This document shows, piece by piece, positions 17,910 through 28,092 of a stretch of DNA of 64,000 bases; the first letter of the stretch is position 1; each line of letters opens with the position of its first letter. The notes under the pieces were generated by a model. The model had not been told where the DNA came from. It saw only the letters and a list, made by a program, of their open reading frames with translations, and made no database searches. A program made the translations under genes and the position numbers. The stretch covers positions 62,001-126,000 of the forward strand of contig NZ_JZTW01000004.1 of assembly GCF_000962805.1 (NCBI RefSeq), read 5' to 3'. This DNA is from Pseudarthrobacter chlorophenolicus. GTDB taxonomy: Bacteria > Actinomycetota > Actinomycetes > Actinomycetales > Micrococcaceae.

Positions 17910-18809
17910 CTATCCGTCGAACCCGTCGTCTTCCAGGGACGATTGCCGGGCCTGCCGGGAATCCTGCGTGGTGGCGGGGGGTGCAGCATCAGCCGATGCC
18001 GCGGTGCCGTCCCCAGTGACAGCATCAGCGTGCTCCGCGCTGCCACCCGCGGCGCGGCCATCAGCGCCGCCGCCAGAGGCTGTTCCGTTGCTTGAAGTTG
18101 CCTGGCCGCCGGGTGTTTCCCCGTCCTCCGGCTGTGCCGCTGATTCGGCTGCGTCGGGGGAAAGGAGGGCGCGCAGTTCATCTTCTGCCGCGATGGTGGT
18201 CACGAAGAACAGTTCGTCACCGCCGTCGATGACATCATCCCGGCTGGGCGTGATGGGAGCATGGTCCCGCAGGATTGCGACCAGGGTGGAATCATCCGGC
18301 CACTCGATGTCGCCCACGGTGCTGCCAATGACATGGGAGTCGTGCGGAACCGTGAACTCCACCAGGGAGGCAACACCTGTCTGGAGGGTCAGGAGCCGGA
18401 CCAGGTCGCCGATTTCCACGGCCTCTTCCACCAGTGCGGTCATCAGCTGCGGGGTGTTGACGGCAACATCCACGCCCCAGGAATCGTTGAACATCCAGTC
18501 GTTTTTCGGGTTGTTGACGCGGCCCACCGTACGGCCCACGCCGAACTCGGTCTTTGCCAGCAACGAGACCACAAGGTTGACCTTGTCATCGCCGGTGGCG
18601 GACACCACCACGTCGGCTTCCTCAACCTTGGCACCTTGGAGCGTGCTGAGCTCGCAGGCATCGCCCACCAGCCAATGCGCACCCCGAAGGCCGCTGCGGC
18701 CGATGACCTCGGGCTTGAGGTCGATCAGGAGGATCTCGTGTTTATGGGAGAGCAATTCCCTGGCAATGGAAGATCCGACGCTGCCCGCGCCAACGATCAC
18801 GACTTTCAC
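17910..18809 (-). CDS. ceoC: RCK-domain potassium regulatory protein (TrkA/CeoC-like)
   Basis: NAD(H)-binding RCK_N domain followed by RCK_C (TrkA-C), which together gate K+ transporters. 299 aa. The Rossmann motif is VIVGAGSVGSSIAREL, with ILLIDLKPEV carrying the acidic residue after strand 2. TrkA-C begins near LVEFTVPHDSHVIGSTVGD and ends about residue 220. The last 75 residues are an Ala/Gly/Ser-rich, probably disordered tail, unusual in length. The ATG overlaps the ceoB stop by 4 bp. No TrkH/KtrB channel subunit is nearby; a KimA-like transporter diverges from the pair. Confidence 0.9.
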   Translation of the reverse strand: MKVVIVGAGSVGSSIARELLSHKHEILLIDLKPEVIGRSGLRGAHWLVGDACELSTLQGAKVEEADVVVSATGDDKVNLVVSLLAKTEFGVGRTVGRVNNPKNDWMFNDSWGVDVAVNTPQLMTALVEEAVEIGDLVRLLTLQTGVASLVEFTVPHDSHVIGSTVGDIEWPDDSTLVAILRDHAPITPSRDDVIDGGDELFFVTTIAAEDELRALLSPDAAESAAQPEDGETPGGQATSSNGTASGGGADGRAAGGSAEHADAVTGDGTAASADAAPPATTQDSRQARQSSLEDDGFDG

Positions 18810-19480
18810 TGCAACTCCTTAGCGGGGGCTTTGGTCAGGACCTGGGCAACGTGTGAGGTGCGGTCCACCTGGAGCATGGCGTGGACGGTGTCGCCGTCCT
18901 GGTAGGCCGTGCCGGCGTCCGGCAGCAGCCCTTCTCCGAAGCGGGTGAGGAACGCCACACGAACGCCGGCAGCCTTCTCGATGGCGCTGATCCTGTGGCC
19001 CACCCACCCGGCGTCCAGGTCCAGCTCCGCCAGCACGAGGCGTCCGGACGGTTCGCGGTAGTCGCCGGCAAGGTGCTGCTCCGGAAGGATCCGGCGGAGC
19101 ACCTGATCGGCGCTCCAGCGGACCGCCGCCACCGTGGGGATGCCCAGGCGCTGGTAAATTTCCGCGCGACCGGGATCGTAGATCCTCGCCACCACATGCG
19201 GGACGTGGAAGGTTTCGCGGGCCACCCGGGTGGCCAGGATGTTCGAGTTGTCCCCGCTTGATACCGCAGCGAAGGCGTAGGCCTCTGCCACGCCGGCCTG
19301 TTTGAGGGTTTCCCGGTCGAAGCCGACGCCGGTGACCTTCCGCCCGGTGAACCCCTGCCGCAGCCGGCGAAACGCGCGGTCGTCCTGGTCGATGATGGCC
19401 ACTGAGTGCCCGGCATCTTCGAGTGTGTGCGCCAGTGTCGCCCCCACCCGGCCACATCCCATGATCACGAAATGCGCCAC
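18806..19480 (-). CDS. ceoB: RCK-domain potassium regulatory protein (TrkA/CeoB-like)
   Basis: 224 aa, RCK_N plus RCK_C without extra tail. VIMGCGRVGATLAHTLEDAG is the dinucleotide-binding loop and VAIIDQDDRAFRRL the strand-2 region. GTG start behind a GAGGAG ribosome site. With ceoC it should form a hetero- or homo-oligomeric gating ring at the membrane. It diverges from the APC/KimA-like transporter gene across a 119-bp gap. Confidence 0.92.
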   Translation of the reverse strand: MAHFVIMGCGRVGATLAHTLEDAGHSVAIIDQDDRAFRRLRQGFTGRKVTGVGFDRETLKQAGVAEAYAFAAVSSGDNSNILATRVARETFHVPHVVARIYDPGRAEIYQRLGIPTVAAVRWSADQVLRRILPEQHLAGDYREPSGRLVLAELDLDAGWVGHRISAIEKAAGVRVAFLTRFGEGLLPDAGTAYQDGDTVHAMLQVDRTSHVAQVLTKAPAKELQ

Positions 19481-19587
19481 CGTATCTCCTCTGTATTCCG
19501 GTCCAGCTTCTGCAGCTAGAACTCTACCGGCAGCGTCCCTGCTTCCCGCCGCCCGGCTGCCGTCATGACATCATCCGGGAATCAGAC

Positions 19588-19593
19588 TAGCTT
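19588..19593 (+). promoter_or_regulatory. -10 box for the KimA-like transporter gene
   Basis: TAGCTT lies 6 nt before the GTG start. Either a leaderless mRNA or the short GTGGAG element serves initiation. Confidence 0.35.
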
Positions 19594-19599
19594 TGTGGA

Positions 19600-21576
19600 G
19601 TGCTGACAATATTCAACGCGGTTAAGCGCGTTCTGGTGGGCAGGCCGTTCCGGAATGACCGGATGGCCCATACCCTGCTTCCGAAGAAGATCGCCCTTCC
19701 GATCTTCGCGTCTGATGCACTGTCCTCCGTCGCCTACGCGCCGGACGAAATCCTGCTCACCCTGGCCCTGGCCGGTGTCAGCGCAGTGGCGTTTTCCCCG
19801 TGGGTGGGCCTGGCCGTCATGGTGGTCCTGCTGACCGTGGTGGCCTCCTACCGGCAAAATGTCCACGCCTACCCGTCCGGTGGCGGGGACTACGAGATCG
19901 CCAACGAGAACCTCGGCAAGTACGCCGGGCTCACGGTCGCCTCGGCACTCCTGGTGGACTACGTCCTCACCGTGGCAGTATCCATGTCCTCCGCCGCGGC
20001 ATATTTGACCACGGCGGTGCCCTCGCTCCACGGCCAGCAGGCCACCATCGCCACCATTGGCGTGATCATCCTGGCACTGGTCAACCTGCGGGGCATCAAG
20101 GAAGCCGGCAGCGTTTTCGCCGTCCCCACGTATATCTTCATGGCCGCCATCTTTGGCATGACGGCGGTGGGCGTCTACCAGGTGGCCACCGGACAGCTGG
20201 GCGAAGCGCCCTCCGCCGCCTTCACCATCGTCCCGGCGGCAGGCTTCGACGAGGGCCTCGTGGGACTTGCCGGCGCCTTTCTCCTGTTGCGGGCTTTTTC
20301 ATCCGGCGCGGCGGCCCTCACCGGCGTCGAGGCGATCAGCAATGGCGTGCCGAATTTCCGCCCGCCCAAGAGCAAGAACGCCGCCACCACGCTGCTCCTG
20401 CTGGGCATTATCGGCGCTTCGATGCTGGCCGGCATCATGTTCCTGGCGCAGGCAACCAAGGTCCATATCGTCCTGGACCCGGCCAAGGAGTTCCTGCTTA
20501 ACGGAAGCCCGCTGCCCGAGGGCTACATCCAGAACCCGGCCATCAGCCAGATTGCGCAGACAATCTTCGGCCCGGGCTCAATCCCGTTCTACATCGTGGT
20601 GGCCGCCACCGGCGTCATCCTGGTGTTCGCCTCCAACACTGCGTTCAACGGGTTTCCGGTGCTGGGTTCCATCCTCGCCCAGGACGGGTACCTGCCGCGC
20701 CAGCTCCGCACCAGGGGTGACCGGCTGGCCTTCAGCAACGGCGTCCTGGCACTGGCCGCCGGAGCCCTGGTGCTGATCATCGCGTTCAACGCCGACGTCA
20801 CCAAGCTCATCCAGCTCTACATCGTTGGCGTCTTCATCTCCTTCACGGCCAGCCAGCTCGGCATGATCCGGCACTGGGGCCGGGAGCTGAAGCTCGCCAA
20901 GGACAAGGCCGTGCGGCGCAGGATGATGAAGTCCCGCACCATCAACACCATCGGCTTCGGCATGACGGCGCTGGTCCTGGTGATCGTGCTCATCACCAAG
21001 TTCGAACAGGGTGCCTGGATTGCGCTGCTCGCCATGTTCATCCTGTTCCTCATCATGTGGAGCATCCGGGCACACTACGACAACGTGGCCAAGGAACTGG
21101 CCGTCGACGAGGACTCCTCTCCCCGCGCACTGCCCACCCGCGTCCACGCCGTCCTCCTGGTGTCCCACGTGCGCAAGCCGGTGCTCCGTGCCCTCGCCTA
21201 TGCCCGCGCGTCGCGCCCGTCACGGCTGGATGCCATTACCGTGGACATCGACGCCGCCGAAACCGCGCACACTGTCAATGACTGGGAGAAGCTTGACATC
21301 CCCGTTCCCCTGACGGTGCTGGCGAGCCCCTACCGCGAAACCGTCACGCCCATCATGGAATACATCAAACAGATGCGCCTCGACTCACCGCGGGACCTGG
21401 TGGTGGTCTACATCCCCGAATACGTGGTGGGCAAGTGGTGGGAGCAGCTGGTGCACAACCAGACGGCCCTGCGCATCAAAACCAGGCTGCACTTCGAACC
21501 CGGAGTCATGGTGGCCAGCGTGCCATGGCAGCTCAAATCATCCGAAGAAGCCAAGAACCTCCAGGACGTGCAATGA
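19600..21576 (+). CDS. KimA-like potassium/APC-superfamily transporter
   Basis: 658 aa with about twelve transmembrane helices and a cytoplasmic C-terminal UspA-like domain. As I remember the Bacillus KimA (YdaO) K+/H+ importer, many stretches match: ASDALSSVAYAPDEIL, AYPSGGGDYEIANENLG, LLVDYVLTVAVSMSS, RAFSSGAAALTGVEAISNGVP, RTRGDRLAFSNGVL and the C-terminal VYIPEYVVGKWWEQLVHNQ. Automated annotation would probably call it an APC amino-acid permease, so substrate is open. GTG start. It diverges from ceoBC and overlaps the RNA methyltransferase gene by ATGA. The same order, as I recall, is Rv2690c beside ceoBC in M. tuberculosis. Confidence 0.8.
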   Translation: MLTIFNAVKRVLVGRPFRNDRMAHTLLPKKIALPIFASDALSSVAYAPDEILLTLALAGVSAVAFSPWVGLAVMVVLLTVVASYRQNVHAYPSGGGDYEIANENLGKYAGLTVASALLVDYVLTVAVSMSSAAAYLTTAVPSLHGQQATIATIGVIILALVNLRGIKEAGSVFAVPTYIFMAAIFGMTAVGVYQVATGQLGEAPSAAFTIVPAAGFDEGLVGLAGAFLLLRAFSSGAAALTGVEAISNGVPNFRPPKSKNAATTLLLLGIIGASMLAGIMFLAQATKVHIVLDPAKEFLLNGSPLPEGYIQNPAISQIAQTIFGPGSIPFYIVVAATGVILVFASNTAFNGFPVLGSILAQDGYLPRQLRTRGDRLAFSNGVLALAAGALVLIIAFNADVTKLIQLYIVGVFISFTASQLGMIRHWGRELKLAKDKAVRRRMMKSRTINTIGFGMTALVLVIVLITKFEQGAWIALLAMFILFLIMWSIRAHYDNVAKELAVDEDSSPRALPTRVHAVLLVSHVRKPVLRALAYARASRPSRLDAITVDIDAAETAHTVNDWEKLDIPVPLTVLASPYRETVTPIMEYIKQMRLDSPRDLVVVYIPEYVVGKWWEQLVHNQTALRIKTRLHFEPGVMVASVPWQLKSSEEAKNLQDVQ

Positions 21577-22970
21577 CCCCCAGAACTTCCGCGACCACCG
21601 AAAACACTCCAGCGGGCAGCACACCAGCCGCCCACGCCGGTGAGAAACTCGTTGTCGAGGTGGGACCCGTTGCCCACGGCGGCCACTGCGTGGCCCGTCA
21701 CGAAGGACGCGTCATCTTCGTCCGGCACGGCATTCCCGGGGAAAGGGTCCGGGTGCGGCTCACAGACGCCGGGGACAACGCGAAGTTCTGGCGTGCCGAC
21801 GTCGTCGACGTACTGGACGCCTCACCGGACCGGGTGGACCACTTTTGGCACGCGGCCGATTCCACCCGGGCCTGGGCGCACGGGCATCCGCCCGTAGGTG
21901 GTGCGGAGTTCGGCCACATCAGCCTGGACCGGCAGCGCCGGCTCAAGGCCGAGGTGCTGGACGAACAGCTCAGGCGGCTGGGCGGAACGGGACAGCCGCC
22001 GGCCGGCTGGAGCGGCGCCGTCGAGGCCGTGGGAGAAGCGGCCGACGGCGGGACGGGCCTTGGGTGGCGCACGCGGGCCAGTTTCTCGGTGACGCCCTCG
22101 GGGAAGCTGGGCATGCACGCCCACCGCTCCACGCAGGTCCTCCCGGTTCGGGAGATGCCGCTGGCCACGGACGCCATCAATGCCCTGGAGCTGTGGAACA
22201 TCGACCTGCAAGGCATCGAACGGGTGGAAGTGGCGGCCCCGGCCAATGGTTCCCGCCCGCTGGTGCTGCTGGCTCCGGCGGAGGGAACGAAACCTAAACG
22301 CCTGGCGGCCGTTGCCGCGGCCCTGCCGGACGACGTGTCGGCAGCCGGGTTCGACCCCGTCTCGGGTGAGGTGACCCGGTTGCGGGGCCGTTCGTGGGTG
22401 CAGGAATCCGCGGCCGGACACGACTACCGGGTCACCGGCGCCGGGTTCTGGCAGATCCACCGCGACGCGCCCGGAACACTTGTGGGGGCTGTCACAGATT
22501 TCCTGCACGGGGGCGGCTTCCTGCACCCCGGTGCCGTGGTTGCGGACCTTTACGCCGGCGCCGGACTGTTCACCGCAGTGCTGGCCGACGCAGTGGGGGA
22601 GACCGGCTCGGTCCTGTCCGTTGAGGGCGCCCCGGGGACCAGCAGGGATGCACGCAAGAACCTGCACGCTGCTCCGCAGGTGGAAATTGTCCAGGGCCGG
22701 GTGGAACGTGTCCTCCGCCAGAAACCGCGGGATTTCGACGCCCTGGTCCTCGACCCGCCGCGCGCCGGTGCCGGCAAGGCAGTGGTGCGGCACCTGGTGG
22801 ATGCGCACCCGCGGGCCATTGCCTACGTATCCTGCGATCCGGCGTCGTTCGCCCGTGACGTGTCCTACTTCCGGGATGCGGGCTGGGAGCTCGCCGGCCT
22901 GCGGGCCTTCGACATCTACCCGCACACCCACCACTTGGAGACGGTGGCGCTGCTGACGCCCCTTTCCTGA
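21573..22970 (+). CDS. TRAM-domain class I SAM-dependent RNA m5U methyltransferase (TrmA/RlmD family)
   Basis: 465 aa. N-terminal TRAM domain (VEVGPVAHGGHCVARHEGRVIFVRHGIPGE), a central domain, then a Rossmann methyltransferase: VVADLYAGAGLFTAVLAD (SAM site), LDPPRAGAGKAVV and AYVSCDPASFARDV with the catalytic cysteine. The protein ends in the expected histidine-rich DIYPHTHHLE. No Fe-S cysteine cluster is seen at the N-terminus. The target could be 23S rRNA or tRNA uridine-54 and cannot be decided from sequence. The start overlaps the transporter stop. Confidence 0.92.
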   Translation: MTPRTSATTENTPAGSTPAAHAGEKLVVEVGPVAHGGHCVARHEGRVIFVRHGIPGERVRVRLTDAGDNAKFWRADVVDVLDASPDRVDHFWHAADSTRAWAHGHPPVGGAEFGHISLDRQRRLKAEVLDEQLRRLGGTGQPPAGWSGAVEAVGEAADGGTGLGWRTRASFSVTPSGKLGMHAHRSTQVLPVREMPLATDAINALELWNIDLQGIERVEVAAPANGSRPLVLLAPAEGTKPKRLAAVAAALPDDVSAAGFDPVSGEVTRLRGRSWVQESAAGHDYRVTGAGFWQIHRDAPGTLVGAVTDFLHGGGFLHPGAVVADLYAGAGLFTAVLADAVGETGSVLSVEGAPGTSRDARKNLHAAPQVEIVQGRVERVLRQKPRDFDALVLDPPRAGAGKAVVRHLVDAHPRAIAYVSCDPASFARDVSYFRDAGWELAGLRAFDIYPHTHHLETVALLTPLS

Positions 22971-23067
22971 CCGCATCCTCCGTCATGGCCACGGCGTTTT
23001 CGACTACGATGGCCGTAGTAGTCCCACGTCGCGCCCCGTATTCGCGGGCGGCTGTGTGCCATTTTCG

Positions 23068-23094
23068 GGTCCTGAGCTAATTAGGACCACCTAA
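23068..23094. promoter_or_regulatory. Overlapping inverted repeats upstream of acn (operator candidate)
   Basis: Three nested palindromes: GGTCCT(23068)...AGGACC(ends 23088), CTAATTAG (23077-23084) and TTAGG-ACCA-CCTAA (23081-23094). They sit 57-83 bp before the aconitase start, in the likely promoter or early leader. The regulator is unknown. Another symmetrical element, GACTAC...GTAGTC, occurs at 23002-23023. Confidence 0.5.
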
Positions 23095-23150
23095 CTAGCA
23101 GGCGGTCAACCGCGCGACAAAGATGAAACTGTTGCGAGAGGAGTCCTGCG

Positions 23151-25976
23151 ATGAGCACTGTGGACAGCTTCGGTTCAAAAGGCAAACTTAATGTAGCCGG
23201 AACCGAGTATGAAATTTTCCGGTTGAACTCCGTTGAAGGTGCAGAAAACCTTCCGTTCAGCCTCAAGGTATTGCTTGAAAACCTGCTGAGGACCGAGGAC
23301 GGCGCGAACATCACTGCCGATCACGTCCGCGCCCTGGCAGGCTGGGATCCCAACGCGGAACCCGATACAGAAATCCAGTTCACGCCGGCACGCGTGATCA
23401 TGCAGGACTTCACCGGCGTCCCCTGCGTGGTGGACCTGGCGACGATGCGTGAAGCCGTCAAGGAACTTGGTGGCGACCCCAAGCGCGTCAACCCGCTGGC
23501 ACCGGCCGAAATGGTCATCGACCACTCGGTGCAGATCGATGCCTTCGGAAACTCCGGCGCGCTGGAGCGCAACATGGAGATCGAATACCAGCGCAATGGT
23601 GAGCGCTACCAGTTCCTGCGCTGGGGCCAGACCGCGTTTGATGACTTCAAGGTTGTCCCCCCGGGAACCGGCATCGTGCACCAGGTCAACATCGAGTACC
23701 TGGCGCGCACCGTCATGACCCGTGAAGTCAACGGCGCCCTGCGTGCCTACCCCGACACCTGCGTGGGCACCGACTCCCACACCACCATGGTCAACGGCCT
23801 GGGCGTGCTCGGCTGGGGCGTTGGTGGCATCGAGGCCGAGGCTGCCATGCTCGGCCAGCCCGTCTCCATGCTCATCCCGCGTGTTGTCGGCTTCAAGCTC
23901 AGCGGCAGCATCCCGGCCGGCGCCACCGCCACCGACGTTGTGCTCACCATCACAGAAATGCTCCGCAAGCACGGCGTTGTGGGCAAGTTCGTGGAGTTCT
24001 ACGGCGAAGGCGTTGCAGCCGTGCCGCTGGCCAACCGCGCCACCATCGGCAACATGAGCCCGGAGTTCGGCTCCACTGCCGCCATGTTCCCCATCGACGA
24101 CGTCACCCTGGACTACCTGCGCCTCACCGGCCGGGAGGACCAGAACGTCGCCCTGGTGGAGGCCTACGCCAAGGAACAGGGCCTCTGGCACGACCCATCA
24201 CGCGACATCAAGTTCTCCGAGTACCTGGAACTGGATCTGTCCACAGTTGTTCCGTCCATCGCCGGCCCCAAGCGCCCGCAGGACCGCATCGAACTGACCG
24301 AGGCCAAGGACGAGTTCCGCCACGACCTCAAGAACTACGTCTCCCACGATGCCAACGCCGGAACCCTGGATGAGTCCCTCGAGGAGACCTTCCCGGCATC
24401 CGACGCACCGTCGTTCACTGCGGGAGCCACGCACATCTCCGACACGGACCGCGAGCCGGCGAAGTACTCGGCAGCCCACGGTGGCGCCGGGCGCATCACC
24501 AGCCCCGTCCCGGTCAAGATGGCAGACGGACGCGAATTCGAACTGGACCACGGTGCAGTCACGATCGCTTCCATCACCTCCTGCACCAACACGTCCAACC
24601 CGTCGGTCATGCTGGCCGCCGCGGTGCTGGCACGGAACGCCGTCGAAAAGGGCCTGACCGCCAAGCCGTGGGTCAAGACCTCCGTGGCTCCCGGCTCGAA
24701 GGTAGTCACCGACTACTACGAGAAGTCCGGCCTCACGCCGTACCTGGAGAAGCTCGGCTTCTACATCGTTGGCTACGGCTGCGCCACCTGCATCGGCAAC
24801 TCCGGCCCGCTGGAAAGCGAGATCTCCGAGGCCGTCCAGGCCAACGACCTCGCAGTCGCCGCAGTGCTCTCGGGCAACCGCAACTTCGAAGGCCGCATCA
24901 ACCCGGACGTCAAGATGAACTACCTGGCCTCCCCGCCGCTGGTCATCGCCTACGCCCTGGCCGGTTCCATGGACTTCGACTTCGAAACCGACGCCCTCGG
25001 CAAGGATGAGGCTGGCAACGACGTCTTCCTGAAGGACATCTGGCCCAACCCGGTCGAGGTCCAGCAGGTCATCGATTCCTCGATCGACAAGGACATGTTC
25101 GCCAAGGGCTACGACGGCGTCTTCGACGGCGACGAGCGCTGGCAGGCACTGGACACCCCCGCAGGCGACACCTTCGCCTGGGACGCCAAGTCCACGTACG
25201 TCCGGAAGCCCCCGTACTTCGAGGGCATGCAGGCCCAGCCGGAGCCGGTCAAGGACATCAGCGGCGCACGCGTGTTGCTTAAGCTCGGCGACTCCGTCAC
25301 CACCGACCACATCTCGCCTGCCGGTTCGTTCAAGTCCGACACCCCCGCCGGCCAGTACCTGCTGGCCAACGGTGTGGAGCGCAAGGACTTCAACTCGTAC
25401 GGTTCCCGCCGTGGCAACCACGAGGTGATGATCCGCGGTACGTTCGCGAACATCCGCATCAAGAACCAGATCCTCGACGGCGTGGAGGGCGGCTTCACCC
25501 GCGACTTCACCCAGGAAGGCGGCCCGCAGGCCTACGTCTACGACGCCGCCCAGAACTACCAGGCAGCCGGCACTCCGCTGGTGGTCCTGGCAGGCAAGGA
25601 ATACGGTTCGGGTTCGTCGCGTGACTGGGCTGCCAAGGGTACCGCCCTGCTGGGCGTCAAGGCCGTCGTCGCCGAGAGCTACGAGCGCATCCACCGCTCC
25701 AACCTCATCGGCATGGGCGTCCTGCCGCTGCAGTTCCCGGCCGGCGAGAACGCTGCCAGCCTGGGCCTCACCGGCACGGAAACCTTCTCGGTTGAGGGCG
25801 TCACCGCCCTGAACGAAGGAACCACGCCCAAGACCCTCAAGGTCACGGCAACTGCCGAAGACGGATCGTCGAAGACCTTCGACGCCGTGCTTCGCATCGA
25901 TACGCCGGGTGAAGCGGACTACTACCGCAACGGCGGCATCCTGCAGTACGTCCTGCGCCAGATCTCCGCGAACTAG
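23151..25976 (+). CDS. acn: Aconitate hydratase (aconitase A)
   Basis: [4Fe-4S] enzyme of the TCA cycle interconverting citrate and isocitrate. 941 aa, the length of the actinobacterial AcnA type, which carries an insert around residues 400-440 ([17 protein letters not shown]). Cluster ligands are in [15 protein letters not shown] and [12 protein letters not shown]; the swivel domain has [24 protein letters not shown] ribosome site precedes the ATG. A strong GC hairpin follows. The gene is monocistronic, with candidate operators upstream. Confidence 0.98.
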   Translation: MSTVDSFGSKGKLNVAGTEYEIFRLNSVEGAENLPFSLKVLLENLLRTEDGANITADHVRALAGWDPNAEPDTEIQFTPARVIMQDFTGVPCVVDLATMREAVKELGGDPKRVNPLAPAEMVIDHSVQIDAFGNSGALERNMEIEYQRNGERYQFLRWGQTAFDDFKVVPPGTGIVHQVNIEYLARTVMTREVNGALRAYPDTCVGTDSHTTMVNGLGVLGWGVGGIEAEAAMLGQPVSMLIPRVVGFKLSGSIPAGATATDVVLTITEMLRKHGVVGKFVEFYGEGVAAVPLANRATIGNMSPEFGSTAAMFPIDDVTLDYLRLTGREDQNVALVEAYAKEQGLWHDPSRDIKFSEYLELDLSTVVPSIAGPKRPQDRIELTEAKDEFRHDLKNYVSHDANAGTLDESLEETFPASDAPSFTAGATHISDTDREPAKYSAAHGGAGRITSPVPVKMADGREFELDHGAVTIASITSCTNTSNPSVMLAAAVLARNAVEKGLTAKPWVKTSVAPGSKVVTDYYEKSGLTPYLEKLGFYIVGYGCATCIGNSGPLESEISEAVQANDLAVAAVLSGNRNFEGRINPDVKMNYLASPPLVIAYALAGSMDFDFETDALGKDEAGNDVFLKDIWPNPVEVQQVIDSSIDKDMFAKGYDGVFDGDERWQALDTPAGDTFAWDAKSTYVRKPPYFEGMQAQPEPVKDISGARVLLKLGDSVTTDHISPAGSFKSDTPAGQYLLANGVERKDFNSYGSRRGNHEVMIRGTFANIRIKNQILDGVEGGFTRDFTQEGGPQAYVYDAAQNYQAAGTPLVVLAGKEYGSGSSRDWAAKGTALLGVKAVVAESYERIHRSNLIGMGVLPLQFPAGENAASLGLTGTETFSVEGVTALNEGTTPKTLKVTATAEDGSSKTFDAVLRIDTPGEADYYRNGGILQYVLRQISAN

Positions 25977-26003
25977 CGGAGCCTGCCAGCAGGCAGAACC
26001 TCT

Positions 26004-26042
26004 CCGAAGCCCCGGCCGGTCACCGACCAGCCGGGGCTTCGG
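26004..26042 (+). terminator. Terminator after acn
   Basis: 13-bp perfect stem CCGAAGCCCCGGC / GCCGGGGCTTCGG with a 13-nt loop, 28 bp after the acn stop and before dxs. It has no U-run, as is common in high-GC actinobacteria. Confidence 0.7.
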
Positions 26043-26118
26043 CCGTCCGGCTGAGCCTTGTCCGCGGGGCAAGGCGTTAGAGTTAAACGGCACGTCTACC
26101 ACCCGAAGGAGGGGTCAT

Positions 26119-28092
26119 TTGGGAATCTTGGACACCATCCGGAATCCGCAGGACCTAAACGATTTATCCGAAGAGCAGCTGGAGCAGCTGGCCTCGGAAA
26201 TCAGGGAATTCCTGATCACTAACGTTTCCCAGACGGGCGGCCACCTCGGACCCAACCTCGGCGTCGTGGAACTCACGCTGGCCGTGCACCGCATCTTCGA
26301 CTCTCCGCGTGACAGCATCGTCTTCGACACCGGACACCAGTCCTACGTCCACAAGCTGCTGACCGGCCGGCAGGATTTCAGCACCCTCCGCCAGCAGGGC
26401 GGCCTCTCCGGATACCCCTCACGGGCAGAGTCGGAACACGACATCGTGGAAAGCTCGCACGCTTCCTCGTCGCTGTCCTGGGCCGACGGGATTTCCCGCG
26501 CCCGGCAACTGACCGGCGAAGGAGACCGGCACGTCGTTGCCGTCGTAGGGGACGGCGCGCTGACCGGCGGAATGGCCTGGGAGGCCATCAACAACATCGC
26601 AGCCGACAAGAAACGCCGCGTGGTCATCGTCGTCAACGACAACGGCCGCTCCTACGCACCCACCGTGGGTGGTTTCGCCGACTACCTGGCCTCCCTGCGC
26701 CCCACCATCGATTCCTTCCGTGCAGCACCCGCCTACGAGGTTGCGCTGGACTGGTGGAAGAAAAAGCTCCAGAACGGCGGCCCGGCGGGCCAGTTCACCT
26801 ACAAGAGCCTCCACGCCATGAAGAAGGGCGTCAAGGACTGGTGGGCCCCGCAGGGCATGTTCGAGGACCTCGGCATGAAATACATCGGCCCCGTGGACGG
26901 GCACAACCTCCAGGCCCTGGAGCACGCCCTCGCCACCGCACGGAATTACCACGGACCGGTGATCGTCCACGCCATGACCGAGAAGGGCCACGGCTATGCG
27001 CCCGCCCGCGCCCATGAGGCAGACCAGTTCCATGCCGTCGGCATCATTGATCCGGAAACCGGCGAACCCACCGGCGCTGCCGGAGCCAAATCCTGGACGT
27101 CCGTCTTTGCCGACGAAATCGCCGCAATCGCGGACGAGCGCAAGGACGTCGTGGGCATCACCGGTGCCATGCTCATCCCGGTGGGCCTGCATAAGTTCGC
27201 CGCCAAGCACCCGGACCGGGTCATCGACGTCGGAATTGCCGAACAGCATGCCCTGACGTCCGCAGCCGGCATGGCGTTCGGCGGACTGCACCCCGTGGTG
27301 GCCGTCTACGCCACCTTCCTCAACCGTGCCTTCGACCAGCTGCTCATGGATGTGGCCCTGCACAAGGCAGGCGTCACCATCGTCCTGGACAGGGCAGGCG
27401 TCACCGGCCCGGACGGCGCCAGCCACCACGGCATGTGGGACATGTCCATGGTGCAGATCGTCCCGGGCCTCCACTTGGCGGCGCCCCGCGACGCGTCACG
27501 CCTCCGCGAAGAACTGCGCGAGGCCGTGGCCATCGATGACGCCCCCACCGTGGTCCGTTTCTCCAAGGGATCCGTCGGCGCCGAAATCGAAGCGCTGGAA
27601 CGCCTCAGCGACGGCGTGGACGTCCTGGCCCGCCGGCCCGCGGGCTCCACTGCCAACGATGTCCTCATCGTCAGTGTCGGCGCCATGTCCGAGCTCGCCC
27701 TGGACGTGGCCAACCGTCTTGGCGCCCAGGGGATCAGCACCACCGTGGTGGACCCCCGCTGGGTGCTTCCGGTCCGCCGTTCCATCATTGCCCTCGCCTC
27801 GCACCACCGGTTGGTGGTCTGCATCGAGGACGGCGTCCGCGCCGGCGGAGTGGGATCGCGCATCCGCCAGGAAATGCGGGCGGCAGGAGTGGACACCGCC
27901 CTGAACGAAGTGGGCCTTCCGGTCGAGTTCCTGGACCACGGCACCCGCAGCGAGGTGCTGGAGCGCGTTGGCCTCACCGCCCAGCAGATCACGCACGACG
28001 TCGTCGCCCAGGTTTTGGGGACCAAGGTCCCCTTCGCGCGTCCATTGCCGGGGCAGCAACACCCCACCACCGGCAGCCTTCCCATCCTGTGA
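26119..28092 (+). CDS. dxs: 1-deoxy-D-xylulose-5-phosphate synthase
   Basis: Thiamine-diphosphate enzyme joining pyruvate and glyceraldehyde-3-phosphate, the entry to the MEP isoprenoid pathway. 657 aa. [16 protein letters not shown] is the ThDP-binding motif. [28 protein letters not shown] and the transketolase-like [20 protein letters not shown] are intact. The start is TTG 26119 ([13 protein letters not shown]), with AAGGAGGGG ideally placed 5-8 nt upstream; no ATG is available there. The stop overlaps the GTG of the DUF402 gene. Confidence 0.96.
   Translation: MGILDTIRNPQDLNDLSEEQLEQLASEIREFLITNVSQTGGHLGPNLGVVELTLAVHRIFDSPRDSIVFDTGHQSYVHKLLTGRQDFSTLRQQGGLSGYPSRAESEHDIVESSHASSSLSWADGISRARQLTGEGDRHVVAVVGDGALTGGMAWEAINNIAADKKRRVVIVVNDNGRSYAPTVGGFADYLASLRPTIDSFRAAPAYEVALDWWKKKLQNGGPAGQFTYKSLHAMKKGVKDWWAPQGMFEDLGMKYIGPVDGHNLQALEHALATARNYHGPVIVHAMTEKGHGYAPARAHEADQFHAVGIIDPETGEPTGAAGAKSWTSVFADEIAAIADERKDVVGITGAMLIPVGLHKFAAKHPDRVIDVGIAEQHALTSAAGMAFGGLHPVVAVYATFLNRAFDQLLMDVALHKAGVTIVLDRAGVTGPDGASHHGMWDMSMVQIVPGLHLAAPRDASRLREELREAVAIDDAPTVVRFSKGSVGAEIEALERLSDGVDVLARRPAGSTANDVLIVSVGAMSELALDVANRLGAQGISTTVVDPRWVLPVRRSIIALASHHRLVVCIEDGVRAGGVGSRIRQEMRAAGVDTALNEVGLPVEFLDHGTRSEVLERVGLTAQQITHDVVAQVLGTKVPFARPLPGQQHPTTGSLPIL

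Noticed and set aside
24198-26102. Long open frame antisense to aconitase (over 600 codons)
   Set aside because: It is the mirror of a strongly biased high-GC gene; no family motif and the plus strand is certain.
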